Source of the DNA: Buchnera aphidicola (Melaphis rhois)
GTDB lineage: Bacteria; Pseudomonadota; Gammaproteobacteria; Enterobacterales; Enterobacteriaceae
Length of the DNA: 12,614 nucleotides
Direction of reading: 5' to 3'
Assembly: GCF_005080745.1 (NCBI RefSeq)
Contig: NZ_CP033004.1
Location: 54,996-67,609 of the forward strand
Both the position numbers and the translations under genes were made by a program. The notes under the pieces were generated by a model that saw only the letters and a list, made by a program, of their open reading frames with translations, ran no database searches and was not told the DNA's origin. This document shows positions 1-7,731 of this stretch, piece by piece; position 1 is the first letter of the stretch; each line of letters opens with the position of its first letter.

Positions 1-233
1 TTAGTTTTCTTTATTTTAATCGTGTATTAATGTTTATTGAAAATTATATTTTTATTTTAACGAGTAAATATGAATTAATTTTAATTATATAGTTTATTTT
101 AAAAGTATTAAAATGAGTTTATTAATAGTTAATAGTAAAATAATTTCAATGATGTTATTTATCTATATCATAGAATATTGGAATTTAGTTTTAATACAGT
201 TAAATAATTTCGTTATTTAATATTTTATATACG

Positions 234-980
234 ATGTTTGATATGTTTGAACAACAAAAGTTTTTAATTGAAATTGAATTAATATGGAATCAAATTTTGT
301 CTGAAGTACAGACATTAATTCATCAAGAGCCAGTACTAATAGGTTTGTATTATTCTTGTATATTAAACCAGAAAGATTTTAGCTCAGCATTAAGTTATAT
401 TTTGTCAACTAAATTAGGTAATGAAATTGTTTCTACTATTTCTATAAGAGATATTATAGACAAGATATATAGTTCTAACAATTTAGTTATTTTGTCAGCA
501 ATAAAAGATATACAAGCAATATATCGTAGAGATCCAGTAATAAAATGTTATTCTATTCCACTATTATACTTAAAAGAATTTCATGCATTACAATCGTATC
601 GTATAAGTCATTATTTATGGAATACGGGACGACGAGAATTAGCAATATATTTTCAAAATCGTATTTCAGTTGTGTTTTCAGTTGATATTCATCCTGCGTC
701 TGTGGTAGGAAATGGAATTATATTAGATCATGCTACTGGAATTGTAATTGGAGGAATAACTACTATAAAAAACGATACTTCTAGTTTAAGTACATTAGAT
801 GATACTGGATACGTTAAAAAGGTTAATTATCCTATTATTAATGAAGAAGTAATAATTGGTGCAGGAGCAAAAATACTAGGTAACATTGAAGTCGGATCGA
901 ATGTTAAAATTAATGCAGGTTCTATTGTATTAGCATCTGTACCACCTAATAGTATTGTTTCTGGAATTTTTGTAAAATGA
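234..980 (+). CDS. cysE: Serine O-acetyltransferase (CysE), active site eroded
   Basis: CysE transfers acetyl from acetyl-CoA to L-serine, making O-acetylserine for cysteine synthesis in the cytoplasm. The 248-residue protein aligns with E. coli CysE (273 aa) along its length: helical N-terminal domain (about 10-140, with FHALQ at 116-120), then the left-handed beta-helix of hexapeptide repeats (from about 150). Asp100, Asp151, Asp165 and His166 match E. coli D92, D143, D157 and H158. However, E. coli E166 is Gly174, two residues of the loop near 183-188 are deleted, the conserved GGDRHP reads KKVNYP, so R192 and H193 become Asn198 and Tyr199, and GGTG becomes DDTG. The C-terminus stops about 30 residues early. 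I infer weak or lost activity although the frame is open. No clear Shine-Dalgarno precedes the start; ATG at 243 is an alternative. The identification is secure; that the enzyme works is doubtful. Confidence 0.9.
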   Translation: MFDMFEQQKFLIEIELIWNQILSEVQTLIHQEPVLIGLYYSCILNQKDFSSALSYILSTKLGNEIVSTISIRDIIDKIYSSNNLVILSAIKDIQAIYRRDPVIKCYSIPLLYLKEFHALQSYRISHYLWNTGRRELAIYFQNRISVVFSVDIHPASVVGNGIILDHATGIVIGGITTIKNDTSSLSTLDDTGYVKKVNYPIINEEVIIGAGAKILGNIEVGSNVKINAGSIVLASVPPNSIVSGIFVK

Positions 981-1304
981 CAAAATTGTTTTTATGATAA
1001 CTTATATAAGTTGTATAATTACAGATATATATTATTTATGAGTTAGACATAATAGTTTTTAAATTTTATAAATAATTTTTATGATTAATCGAATTAACAT
1101 TGTAAACAATTATTTTTTATATACTACGTATAAATAAAATTACTTATTTAACTAAAGAATTCAATAAATTAAATAATTAATATTAAGTTAGGTTAATTGT
1201 AAAGATATTATTTACTTTAATGATTTATGTTAACGAATACTTAGTAATTAATATGAACTAGGTAATAATATTTGAATTATATAAAATACATTAACGTTTT
1301 AGAT
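981..1304. other. Gene-free stretch after cysE
   Basis: About 325 very AT-rich bases separate the cysE stop from the terminator hairpin. I see no open frame of useful length, no tRNA cloverleaf and no repeat. Reading through the cysE stop in frame gives about 20 codons that do not resemble the missing CysE tail. The terminator at the far end faces + strand transcription, so the stretch may be a long cysE 3' UTR, the remains of a lost gene, or the template of an undescribed small RNA. Confidence 0.5.
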
Positions 1305-1333
1305 AAAGCTTCCTTTGATAGGAAGCTTTTTTT
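1305..1333 (+). terminator. Rho-independent terminator facing rpoD
   Basis: A perfect 10-bp stem (1305-1314 with 1320-1329, AAAGCTTCCT / AGGAAGCTTT) closes a 5-nt loop and runs into seven T residues (1327-1333). This is the best canonical terminator in the window, and the T tract sets its direction as +. It lies only 28 nt past the rpoD stop on the other strand. On that strand it is followed by ATCTAAAA rather than a T run, so it would end rpoD transcripts less well, though it may still protect the rpoD mRNA 3' end. Confidence 0.75.
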
Positions 1334-1357
1334 AAATGTTTAATTTTAAATATCAAC

Positions 1358-3202
1358 TTAATCATCTAAAAAACTGCGCAATATTTCTGACCGACTAGGA
1401 TGTCTTAATTTTCTTAATGCTTTAGCTTCTATTTGGCGTATTCTTTCACGAGTAACATCAAACTGTTTACCTACTTCTTCTAAAGTATGATCTGTATTCA
1501 TATCGATTCCAAATCTCATTCTTAATACTTTAGCTTCTCGTGCTGTTAGTCCAGATAGAACATTATGTGTAGCGGATCGTAGACTTTCTGAAGTAGCTGA
1601 ATCTAAAGGTAGTTCTAATGTTGTATCTTCTATAAAATCTCCTAAGTGAGAATCATCGTCTTCTCCGATAGGTGTTTCCATAGAAATTGGTTCTTTAGCT
1701 ATTTTTAATACTTTTCGTATTTTTTCTTCTGGAATTAACATTCGTTCTGATAGTTCTTCAGGAGTAGGTTCTCTACCTATTTCTTGTAGTATCTGTCTAG
1801 AAATTCTATTCAGTTTATTAATAGTTTCAATCATATGAACTGGTATTCTTATAGTTCTTGCTTGATCCGCAATAGATCGTGTAATTGCTTGTCTTATCCA
1901 CCAAGTTGCATATGTTGAAAATTTGTAACCTCTTCGATATTCAAATTTGTCTACCGCTTTCATAAGTCCTATATTACCTTCTTGAATTAAGTCCAGAAAT
2001 TGAAGCCCTCTATTTGTATATTTTTTTGCAATAGATATTACTAATCTTAAATTAGCTTCTACCATTTCTTTTTTTGCTCGTTTAGCTTTTGTTTCTCCAA
2101 TAGATATTCTTTTATTAATATTTTTTACTTGATTAATAGTTAATCCTGTTTTCATTTCAATATCAGATAATTTTTTTAAAATAATATTAAATTCGTCTTT
2201 AATTTTATCTAAGTTTTTGCACCATGGTTGGTCTTTTTGTTGAGATAATTTTAACCAAATTGTTTTTATTTCTTTTCCAAAAAATATTTTTATGAAAATG
2301 TTTTTTGGAATTTCGCAACGTTCTACGCATAATTTCATTATAAGTTTTTCTTGTTTTCGAATTCTTTCCATCATATGTCTCATATTATTAACTAGATAAT
2401 TAAATTGTTTTGGGACTAGTCTGAATTGTTTGAATATTTCTGATAGATTATGAATTTCGTTTAGAGAATCTATATGATTTCTATGTTTATATTTTATTGT
2501 GTTATTGGTTATTATATATTGATTTTTTAATGCTATGAATTTTTCTCGAGCTAGTTCAGGATCAATTTGATGATCACTTTCGTTGTTTTCGTCTAAATTA
2601 TCTTCATCACCACCATTGTTGTGATTCGTTTCTTCTATGAATTCGAATCCAGAGTGAGTAGAAATTGGTAAAAATGTTTCTTTTAAGTTAGGATCTACGA
2701 ATCCATTTATGAGATCAGTTAGTTTTAATTCTCCTAATTCAACTCGATGATATTGTTCTAGTAAATAAGTAATAGCTTCAGGATATTCTGCTACAGAACA
2801 TTGGACTTGATTTATTCCATCTTCTATTCGTTTTGCTATATCAATTTCACCTTCTCGAGTCAGTAGTTCAACTGTACCCATTTCTCGCATATACATTCGA
2901 ACGGGATCAGTGGTTCGTCCTAATTCAGATTCTACATTAGATAATACTTGCGCTGCAGCTTCTACAGCGTCTTCGTCTGTATCTGTATTTCTAATTTCTT
3001 GAAGTATAAGATCATCGGCATCCGGTGCTTCTTCTACTACTTGAATACCCATATCGTTAATCATTTGTATGATATCTTCTATCTGATCAGAGTTTATAAC
3101 ATCATTAGGTAAATGATCATAAACTTCAGCGTAAGTTAAATATCCTTGTTCTTTTCCATGGGTAACAAGTAGTTTAAGTTGTGATTGTGGATTGTGCTCC
3201 AT
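1358..3202 (-). CDS. rpoD: RNA polymerase primary sigma factor (sigma-70)
   Basis: RpoD directs RNA polymerase to housekeeping promoters. From the chosen start ([12 protein letters not shown], matching the E. coli start [12 protein letters not shown]) it has 614 residues against 613 in E. coli. In order it shows region 1.1 (1-80), region 1.2 (from about 96, [19 protein letters not shown]), the non-conserved region with an acidic, Asn-rich stretch near 200-220, region 2 with the promoter-melting block ([17 protein letters not shown]), region 3 ([17 protein letters not shown]) and the region 4.2 helix-turn-helix ([20 protein letters not shown]). All core motifs are intact. An upstream in-frame ATG at 3229 would add nine residues (MSTKYGYRL) absent from E. 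coli; neither start has a convincing Shine-Dalgarno. It is the last gene of the rpsU-dnaG-rpoD operon, 235 nt after dnaG, a gap that could hold its own promoter. Confidence 0.97.
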   Translation of the reverse strand: MEHNPQSQLKLLVTHGKEQGYLTYAEVYDHLPNDVINSDQIEDIIQMINDMGIQVVEEAPDADDLILQEIRNTDTDEDAVEAAAQVLSNVESELGRTTDPVRMYMREMGTVELLTREGEIDIAKRIEDGINQVQCSVAEYPEAITYLLEQYHRVELGELKLTDLINGFVDPNLKETFLPISTHSGFEFIEETNHNNGGDEDNLDENNESDHQIDPELAREKFIALKNQYIITNNTIKYKHRNHIDSLNEIHNLSEIFKQFRLVPKQFNYLVNNMRHMMERIRKQEKLIMKLCVERCEIPKNIFIKIFFGKEIKTIWLKLSQQKDQPWCKNLDKIKDEFNIILKKLSDIEMKTGLTINQVKNINKRISIGETKAKRAKKEMVEANLRLVISIAKKYTNRGLQFLDLIQEGNIGLMKAVDKFEYRRGYKFSTYATWWIRQAITRSIADQARTIRIPVHMIETINKLNRISRQILQEIGREPTPEELSERMLIPEEKIRKVLKIAKEPISMETPIGEDDDSHLGDFIEDTTLELPLDSATSESLRSATHNVLSGLTAREAKVLRMRFGIDMNTDHTLEEVGKQFDVTRERIRQIEAKALRKLRHPSRSEILRSFLDD

Positions 3203-3437
3203 AAGACGATATCCATATTTTGTTGACATAGTTGATATGTATTAACTATATCGAAAATAGTTTGTAATATAAACATATTCGAATTTTATATCATATATTT
3301 ATTAGCAGAAATGTATTGTATATAACAACATATATAATTATATTAAATAAAAATAATATTGTTTTTTAAATTATGATATTTATGTTTTAAATTTTAGAGT
3401 GTGATGATTTTAGTTGATGATATGAAAGTGATTCAAG

Positions 3438-5183
3438 TTATATTTTTGCTAGCTTTTTATTAATTAACCATAATTCGTATTTTTCGTCTTTTTTTAGTCC
3501 TATTTTTCTCTCTTTTGAAATTAAATTACTTTTTTTGTTTTCTAATGCTCTGTTATGAAGATTATTTAGAGAATCTAGAAATACTTGTTTTATTTGATTG
3601 TCTGCGATCATATGATTCCATTTTGCTAGTTGATTTAATTTTTTAAAAATTATTGTATTTCTATACATTTCTAATATTTGACCAGTATTGTGGTTGGGAT
3701 ATTTAATACATTTATTTACTAAATTTAAAAAAGTAGGTAATCCGTTTAGATGGAAATTTTTTAAATGTTTTATAGACGTAATAGTAAATACTAAATTTGG
3801 ATTTTGTATTAATAATCCAATAAGATTACGTATTGTTATTTTTGTTATATGTTTATATTCATTATTATTTTTTAAAGTATTGTGTACTGCTTTAGTATGC
3901 AGTTGTCTTAAAATATTTTGATCTGGCACTCCTATTTTAATTCCTAATTTTTGAAGTAAATACATACGTGTTGTGTCACTAGGAATTTGGTTAATCAAAG
4001 GAATAGCGATCGAACTTAAATAAGATTTCTCATTGATAAAGCTTAAATCTATATTTTTAAATAATTTGTCAAATAGAAATTTTGACAAACTTATTGCATT
4101 GCTAATACGTTGTTCGAATTTTTCTTTACCTTCTTTTCTTATCATTGTATCAGGATCTTCACCGAGAGGTAAAAATATAAATTGGATGTTTTTCCCATCG
4201 TATATATATGGTAAAGTTATTTTTAAAGTTCTCCAAGCAGCTCTTTCCCCAGCAACATCACCATCATAACAACATATAATAGTATTCGTAAATCTGAATA
4301 GTAATTGTACTTGATAACTTGTTATAGCTGTTCCTAGTGAAGAAATAGAATAATTAATATTAAATTGAAAGAGTGTTATGACGTCAATATATCCTTCTAC
4401 TATTAGTAATTTTTTAGGTTTTGAATTATGTTTTAAGGTTTCGAATAAACCGTATAAATTTTGACCTTTTTTGAATATATTCGTTTCAGGAGAATTAATA
4501 TATTTAGGAAAGTTATTATTAAGAGCTCTACCTCCGAATCCAATAACTTTTCCATTTTTATTGCGAATCGGGAAAATAATTCTTCCTCGAAAACGGTCAT
4601 ATTTATACCCTTTATTATTTATAATTAATATACCAGCGTCAATTAGTTCTTGTATATTAATAGTATTAATTTTAATTTTTTTTTCTGTATTTTTCCAATT
4701 TATATTAGAAAAACCAATATTGAAGTATTTGATCATGCATGCATGAATCCCTCGTTTTGTTAGGTATTCATAGGCATTTTTTGTTTCAAAAACATTTTTA
4801 TGGTAAATATAAGCAAATTTTTCTGTTATAGAATATAGATTATTACGTTTTTCATAGTCAAATTCTGAATAATAATGTTCTTTTTTATATGGTATTTTTA
4901 GTCCATTAAAATTCGCTAGTTCTTCAATGCTCTCTACAAATGTAAGTTTTTCGTAATTTATCAAAAAATCAATGACGTTTCCGTGTGAGTTACATCCAAA
5001 GCAATAATAAAATTGTTTTTCATAACTTACAGTAAAAGATGGTGTATTCTCTTTATGAAAAGGGCAGTGTGTACTGTAATTTTTACCTATTTTTTTAAGT
5101 GGTGCTCTTATATTTATTATATCAATGATATTAGTTAGGTGTAGCAGTTCATCAATAAAATTTTTTGGAATCATTCCTTTCAT
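3438..5183 (-). CDS. dnaG: DNA primase
   Basis: DnaG makes RNA primers for replication and acts with the DnaB helicase at the fork. Started at the ATG matching E. coli (MKGMIPKNFI against MAGRIPRVFI), it has 581 residues, the exact E. coli length. The zinc-binding domain keeps all ligands at the same positions (Cys40, His43, Cys61, Cys64). The RNA polymerase core has the TOPRIM residues Glu263 (IVEGYIDVI) and Asp307/Asp309 (YDGDVAGERAAWR). The C-terminal DnaB-interaction domain ends in a recognisable KDEKYELWLINKKLAKI. An upstream ATG at 5195 would add four residues (MCNF) and is less likely. There is no clear Shine-Dalgarno, in keeping with the low translation of primase known in E. coli. 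The coding strand has a run of nine A at 4676-4684, a possible slippage site. Middle gene of the macromolecular-synthesis operon. Confidence 0.97.
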   Translation of the reverse strand: MKGMIPKNFIDELLHLTNIIDIINIRAPLKKIGKNYSTHCPFHKENTPSFTVSYEKQFYYCFGCNSHGNVIDFLINYEKLTFVESIEELANFNGLKIPYKKEHYYSEFDYEKRNNLYSITEKFAYIYHKNVFETKNAYEYLTKRGIHACMIKYFNIGFSNINWKNTEKKIKINTINIQELIDAGILIINNKGYKYDRFRGRIIFPIRNKNGKVIGFGGRALNNNFPKYINSPETNIFKKGQNLYGLFETLKHNSKPKKLLIVEGYIDVITLFQFNINYSISSLGTAITSYQVQLLFRFTNTIICCYDGDVAGERAAWRTLKITLPYIYDGKNIQFIFLPLGEDPDTMIRKEGKEKFEQRISNAISLSKFLFDKLFKNIDLSFINEKSYLSSIAIPLINQIPSDTTRMYLLQKLGIKIGVPDQNILRQLHTKAVHNTLKNNNEYKHITKITIRNLIGLLIQNPNLVFTITSIKHLKNFHLNGLPTFLNLVNKCIKYPNHNTGQILEMYRNTIIFKKLNQLAKWNHMIADNQIKQVFLDSLNNLHNRALENKKSNLISKERKIGLKKDEKYELWLINKKLAKI

Positions 5184-5201
5184 AAAATTGCACATATATA
5201 T

Positions 5202-5229
5202 TGACCGAACTTTATATAGAGAACGGTCA
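5202..5229 (-). promoter_or_regulatory. Near-palindromic hairpin between rpsU and dnaG
   Basis: TGACCG (5202-5207) pairs with CGGTCA (5224-5229). Inside, an AA/AA internal loop is followed by a second self-complementary core (CTTTATATAGAG, 5210-5221). The arms are strikingly GC-rich for this DNA. It lies about 30 nt after the rpsU stop and 18 nt before the dnaG ATG. In E. coli the terminator T1 sits in this gap and lowers dnaG expression relative to rpsU. No T run follows on the transcribed strand, so it is not a standard terminator; a processing or translation-limiting hairpin is more likely. Confidence 0.5.
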
Positions 5230-5258
5230 GTGAGTTAATTAGTTAATAAATATTAATA

Positions 5259-5474
5259 TCAATACATTCGAATACGTTTTGCATTTTCTCTAGAAAGTTT
5301 TTTAGCTAAACGTTTTATTGCTGATGCTTTAGCGCGCTTACGTTCAGTAGTTGGCTTTTCATAAAATTCTCTTCTTCGAATTTCTGCTAAAATTCCAGCT
5401 TTTTCACAAGATCGTTTAAATCTTCTTAGTGCTACATCAAATGGTTCATTTTCACGTACTTTGATTATTGGCAT
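5259..5474 (-). CDS. rpsU: 30S ribosomal protein S21
   Basis: S21 is a small basic protein of the 30S platform, near the 16S rRNA 3' end, that helps the subunit take up mRNA. The 71-residue product from [19 protein letters not shown] is nearly identical to E. coli S21 and has the same length. The C-terminal half is rich in Lys and Arg ([17 protein letters not shown]) and ends in IRMY. The ATG at 5474 is chosen because it matches the family start and has a GAGA Shine-Dalgarno about seven nt upstream; an in-frame TTG at 5486 would add four residues with no support. First gene of the rpsU-dnaG-rpoD operon, divergent from tsaD as in E. coli. The dyads upstream are the likely control region. Confidence 0.98.
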   Translation of the reverse strand: MPIIKVRENEPFDVALRRFKRSCEKAGILAEIRRREFYEKPTTERKRAKASAIKRLAKKLSRENAKRIRMY

Positions 5475-5539
5475 ATATATTCTCAATTTAATCTAATATA
5501 ATTGATAATTTAAATTTTTAAATTTTGTATGTAGTTTAA

Positions 5540-5610
5540 AGCTTGTTTAAAAACAATGCTAATTTTATACAAAAATATTTAACAAAAAGATTAAAAATAG
5601 CTTGTTAAAA
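5540..5610. repeat. TTGTT/AACAA dyad cluster in the rpsU-tsaD gap
   Basis: Three related elements lie together in the divergent gap. AGCTTGTTTAAAA (5540-5552) is nearly repeated at 5599-5610. TTGTTTAAAAACAA (5543-5556) is a palindrome with 6-nt arms. TTTAACAA (5578-5585) and TTGTTAAA (5602-5609) form an 8-bp inverted repeat with a 16-nt loop. They lie upstream of rpsU, where its promoters should be. Biased AT composition makes short dyads common, so function is only a possibility. Confidence 0.35.
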
Positions 5611-5650
5611 TAATTTTAAGTTAATAATTAATATTTATATCATTGTAAAG

Positions 5651-5678
5651 TTTATAAATGATTATATTACAGTATAAT
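5651..5678 (+). promoter_or_regulatory. Candidate sigma-70 promoter of tsaD
   Basis: A perfect -10 box TATAAT lies at 5673-5678, with a weak -35 match TTTATA at 5651-5656 and a 16-nt spacer. It would give a leader of roughly 45 nt before the tsaD ATG. In DNA this AT-rich a perfect -10 box can occur by chance. Confidence 0.35.
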
Positions 5679-5728
5679 GTAAAAATGTCAGATATATTTA
5701 TATTTTAATAAATAATAATTTTGATTAT

Positions 5729-6739
5729 ATGAAAATATTAGGTATTGAAACTTCATGTGATGATACTGGAATTGCGATATATGATAGTGTTGAAGGTATT
5801 ATATATAACAAATTATATAGTCAATCATATTTTCACAATTTTTACGGTGGTGTTGTTCCTGAGTTAGCTTCTCGAAAACATCTTGAGGTGTTAGCAATAT
5901 TAATTAAAGATATGTTTGTAGAATCTGGAATTGATAAACGATCTATAGATGCTATTGCTTATACTGCTGGTCCTGGATTAGTAGGATCTTTATTAGTCGG
6001 TGCATCATTGTCTACTGCACTAGCTTTTTCTTTGAATATACCTACCATTTTAGTGAACCATATGGAAGGTCATTTATTGACTCCTATGATAGAACAAAAA
6101 AAACTTCAATTTCCTTTTGTAGGGTTATTAGTATCTGGAGGTCATACACAATTAATTAATGCATATGATATTGGAAAATACGAGTTATTAGGTGAATCAC
6201 TAGATGATGCTGTTGGTGAAACTTTTGATAAAATTGCTAAATTATTAGGATTAAGTTATCCTGGCGGTCCAAGTTTGTCTAAATTAGCACAATCAGGAAT
6301 ACTCGGTACTTTTAACTTCCCTAGACCAATGATACATAGAATGGATTTAAATTTTAGCTTTTCTGGATTAAAAACGTTTGTTACAAATATTATAAAAATG
6401 AAAAAACATAATTTTCAAACTCAAGCAAATATTGCGAAAGAATTTGAACATGCAGTTACAGATGTTTTGGTGAATAAAAGTAAAAGAGCTTTAGAACAAT
6501 TAAATTATGCTACTCTAGTAGTATCTGGAGGTGTTAGCATGAATTCAATGTTAAGATATAAATTAGATGGTATGATTAAGTGTTATAAAGGACAAGTTTT
6601 TTATCCTAAATTAGAATTGTGTGGCGATAATGGTGCAATGATAGCACATATAGGTATGCTGCGATTTAAAGAAAGTAGTTATGATTTAAATATTTCTGTT
6701 TATCCTAAATGGTCTATTACTGATTTAAAACCTATATAA
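5729..6739 (+). CDS. tsaD: tRNA t6A threonylcarbamoyltransferase (TsaD)
   Basis: TsaD, formerly Gcp/YgjD, moves the threonylcarbamoyl group onto A37 of tRNAs that read ANN codons, working with TsaB and TsaE after TsaC makes the intermediate. The protein has 336 residues (E. coli 337) and the Kae1 signature throughout: GIETSCDDTGIAIYD at 5-19, the metal ligands His111 and His115 in NHMEGH, the nucleotide-binding SGGHTQL near 136-142, SFSGLKTF near 210-217, VSGGVSMN near 265-272, and the third metal ligand Asp300 in CGDNGAMIAH. All key residues are present, so it should be active. The coding sequence has a run of eight A at 6096-6103. Divergent from rpsU, an arrangement shared with E. coli; converges on ribB across a 119-nt gap with no clear terminator. 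Confidence 0.97.
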   Translation: MKILGIETSCDDTGIAIYDSVEGIIYNKLYSQSYFHNFYGGVVPELASRKHLEVLAILIKDMFVESGIDKRSIDAIAYTAGPGLVGSLLVGASLSTALAFSLNIPTILVNHMEGHLLTPMIEQKKLQFPFVGLLVSGGHTQLINAYDIGKYELLGESLDDAVGETFDKIAKLLGLSYPGGPSLSKLAQSGILGTFNFPRPMIHRMDLNFSFSGLKTFVTNIIKMKKHNFQTQANIAKEFEHAVTDVLVNKSKRALEQLNYATLVVSGGVSMNSMLRYKLDGMIKCYKGQVFYPKLELCGDNGAMIAHIGMLRFKESSYDLNISVYPKWSITDLKPI

Positions 6740-6858
6740 TTATGTCATAGTTAGATAATTTTAATGATTAATATTAATATCTTATAAACAATTTTAAGTT
6801 TTTGTTATTTAAGGTTAAAATTACAGTTATAAAGTTAATTATTTTAATTATAATTGAA

Positions 6859-7500
6859 TCATTTATTAATTATTATATATTTTTTTAAGTCTTGTATAGT
6901 TAACAAAGGAATATTATGTAATTTTGAAAATAATATTATTTGAGATAATTTTGACATAGATCCATCTTTATTAGTTAGTTCACACAATATTCCAGCTGGC
7001 TTAAATCCTGCTAAAGTTACTAGTTCTATAGTAGCCTCTGTATGTCCGGGTCGTCCAAATATGCCTTGTTTATGTGCTTGCAATGGAAATACATGTCCCG
7101 GACGATTTAAATCTTGTGGCTTGGCATAATCATTAATTGCTGCACGAATAGTGGTTATCCTATCTTTAGCTGATACACCAGTTGATACTCCTTTAGCTGC
7201 CTCTATGGTAATAGTGAAGTTGGTACCAAATTTGCTAGTATTGTTTTTGACCATAAAAGGTAGTTTTAATTGTTTTCGTTTAGATTCGGTGATACATAAA
7301 CATACGATTCCACTTCCATATCGAATAGTTAATGCCATTTGTTCTATAGTCATAGTTTCTGCTGAAAAAATTAAATCGCCTTCATTTTCACGATTAGCAT
7401 CGTCTAAAACGATAACTCCATTTCCTAGTTGAAGTGATTTTATTGCGTTTTTAACACGTTCTTCAGGAGTAATCGAGAAAAAAGATTTATGCATTTTCAT
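6859..7500 (-). CDS. ribB: 3,4-dihydroxy-2-butanone 4-phosphate synthase
   Basis: RibB converts ribulose 5-phosphate to 3,4-dihydroxy-2-butanone 4-phosphate plus formate, the four-carbon precursor in riboflavin synthesis. The 213-residue product matches the stand-alone RibB of E. coli (217 aa), with no GTP cyclohydrolase II domain fused. It keeps the acidic metal-binding loop [13 protein letters not shown] (about 33-45), the [10 protein letters not shown] segment, [10 protein letters not shown], the conserved [11 protein letters not shown] and the catalytic GHTEAT near the C-terminal third. The start has an AAGG Shine-Dalgarno seven nt upstream; the ATG two codons further in is less favoured. 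The upstream region shows none of the conserved GC-rich segments of the FMN riboswitch that controls E. coli ribB. Divergent from cca. Confidence 0.96.
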   Translation of the reverse strand: MKMHKSFFSITPEERVKNAIKSLQLGNGVIVLDDANRENEGDLIFSAETMTIEQMALTIRYGSGIVCLCITESKRKQLKLPFMVKNNTSKFGTNFTITIEAAKGVSTGVSAKDRITTIRAAINDYAKPQDLNRPGHVFPLQAHKQGIFGRPGHTEATIELVTLAGFKPAGILCELTNKDGSMSKLSQIILFSKLHNIPLLTIQDLKKYIIINK

Positions 7501-7542
7501 TTTTTGACCTTTTATATAATAAGTATTTTAATGTTAGGCAAA

Positions 7543-7585
7543 ATGATAGATTTTTATGACATTATTCAAAAATTATTTTGTCATA
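7543..7585 (-). promoter_or_regulatory. Candidate ribB promoter with overlapping dyad
   Basis: On the minus strand a TATCAT box (7543-7548, one mismatch to the -10 consensus) follows TTGAAT (7564-7569) with a short 15-nt spacer. An inverted repeat, TATGACA (7555-7561) and TGTCATA (7579-7585) with a 17-nt loop, covers the -35 region. It could be an operator relic or chance. Confidence 0.28.
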
Positions 7586-7731
7586 TGTTTTAATATACTA
7601 TGATATTTATCAGAAATAAATATTTCTAACATGTTTTTTTAATTAGTGATATTCCTAGAAAAGTTTAAGTTACATTCAATTTAATTTATATTGCTAATTA
7701 CAGTATTGATATAAAAAAAAGGATATTATGC

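Noticed and set aside
178..206. TTGGAA with a 17-nt spacer and TAAATA upstream of cysE as a promoter
   Set aside because: The -10 match is only three of six, too weak in DNA this AT-rich. Positions 1-233 otherwise show no gene or structure I can support.
3410..3437. CTTGAA on the minus strand just after the dnaG stop, resembling a sigma-32 -35 box for rpoD
   Set aside because: No CCCCAT-like -10 element follows at the required distance.
4734..4745. CATG repeated three times (CATGCATGCATG)
   Set aside because: Lies inside conserved dnaG codons (His-Ala-Cys-Met), so coding constraint plus chance explains it.
3688..4746. Three + strand open frames (3688-3921, 4033-4269, 4471-4746) antisense to dnaG
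   Set aside because: They lie wholly inside the well-conserved dnaG gene, are rich in hydrophobic residues as expected for antisense of AT-rich codons, and match no family I know.
6740..6858. AT palindromes in the tsaD-ribB convergent gap as a bidirectional terminator
   Set aside because: Only short A/T dyads without a GC stem; indistinguishable from background.
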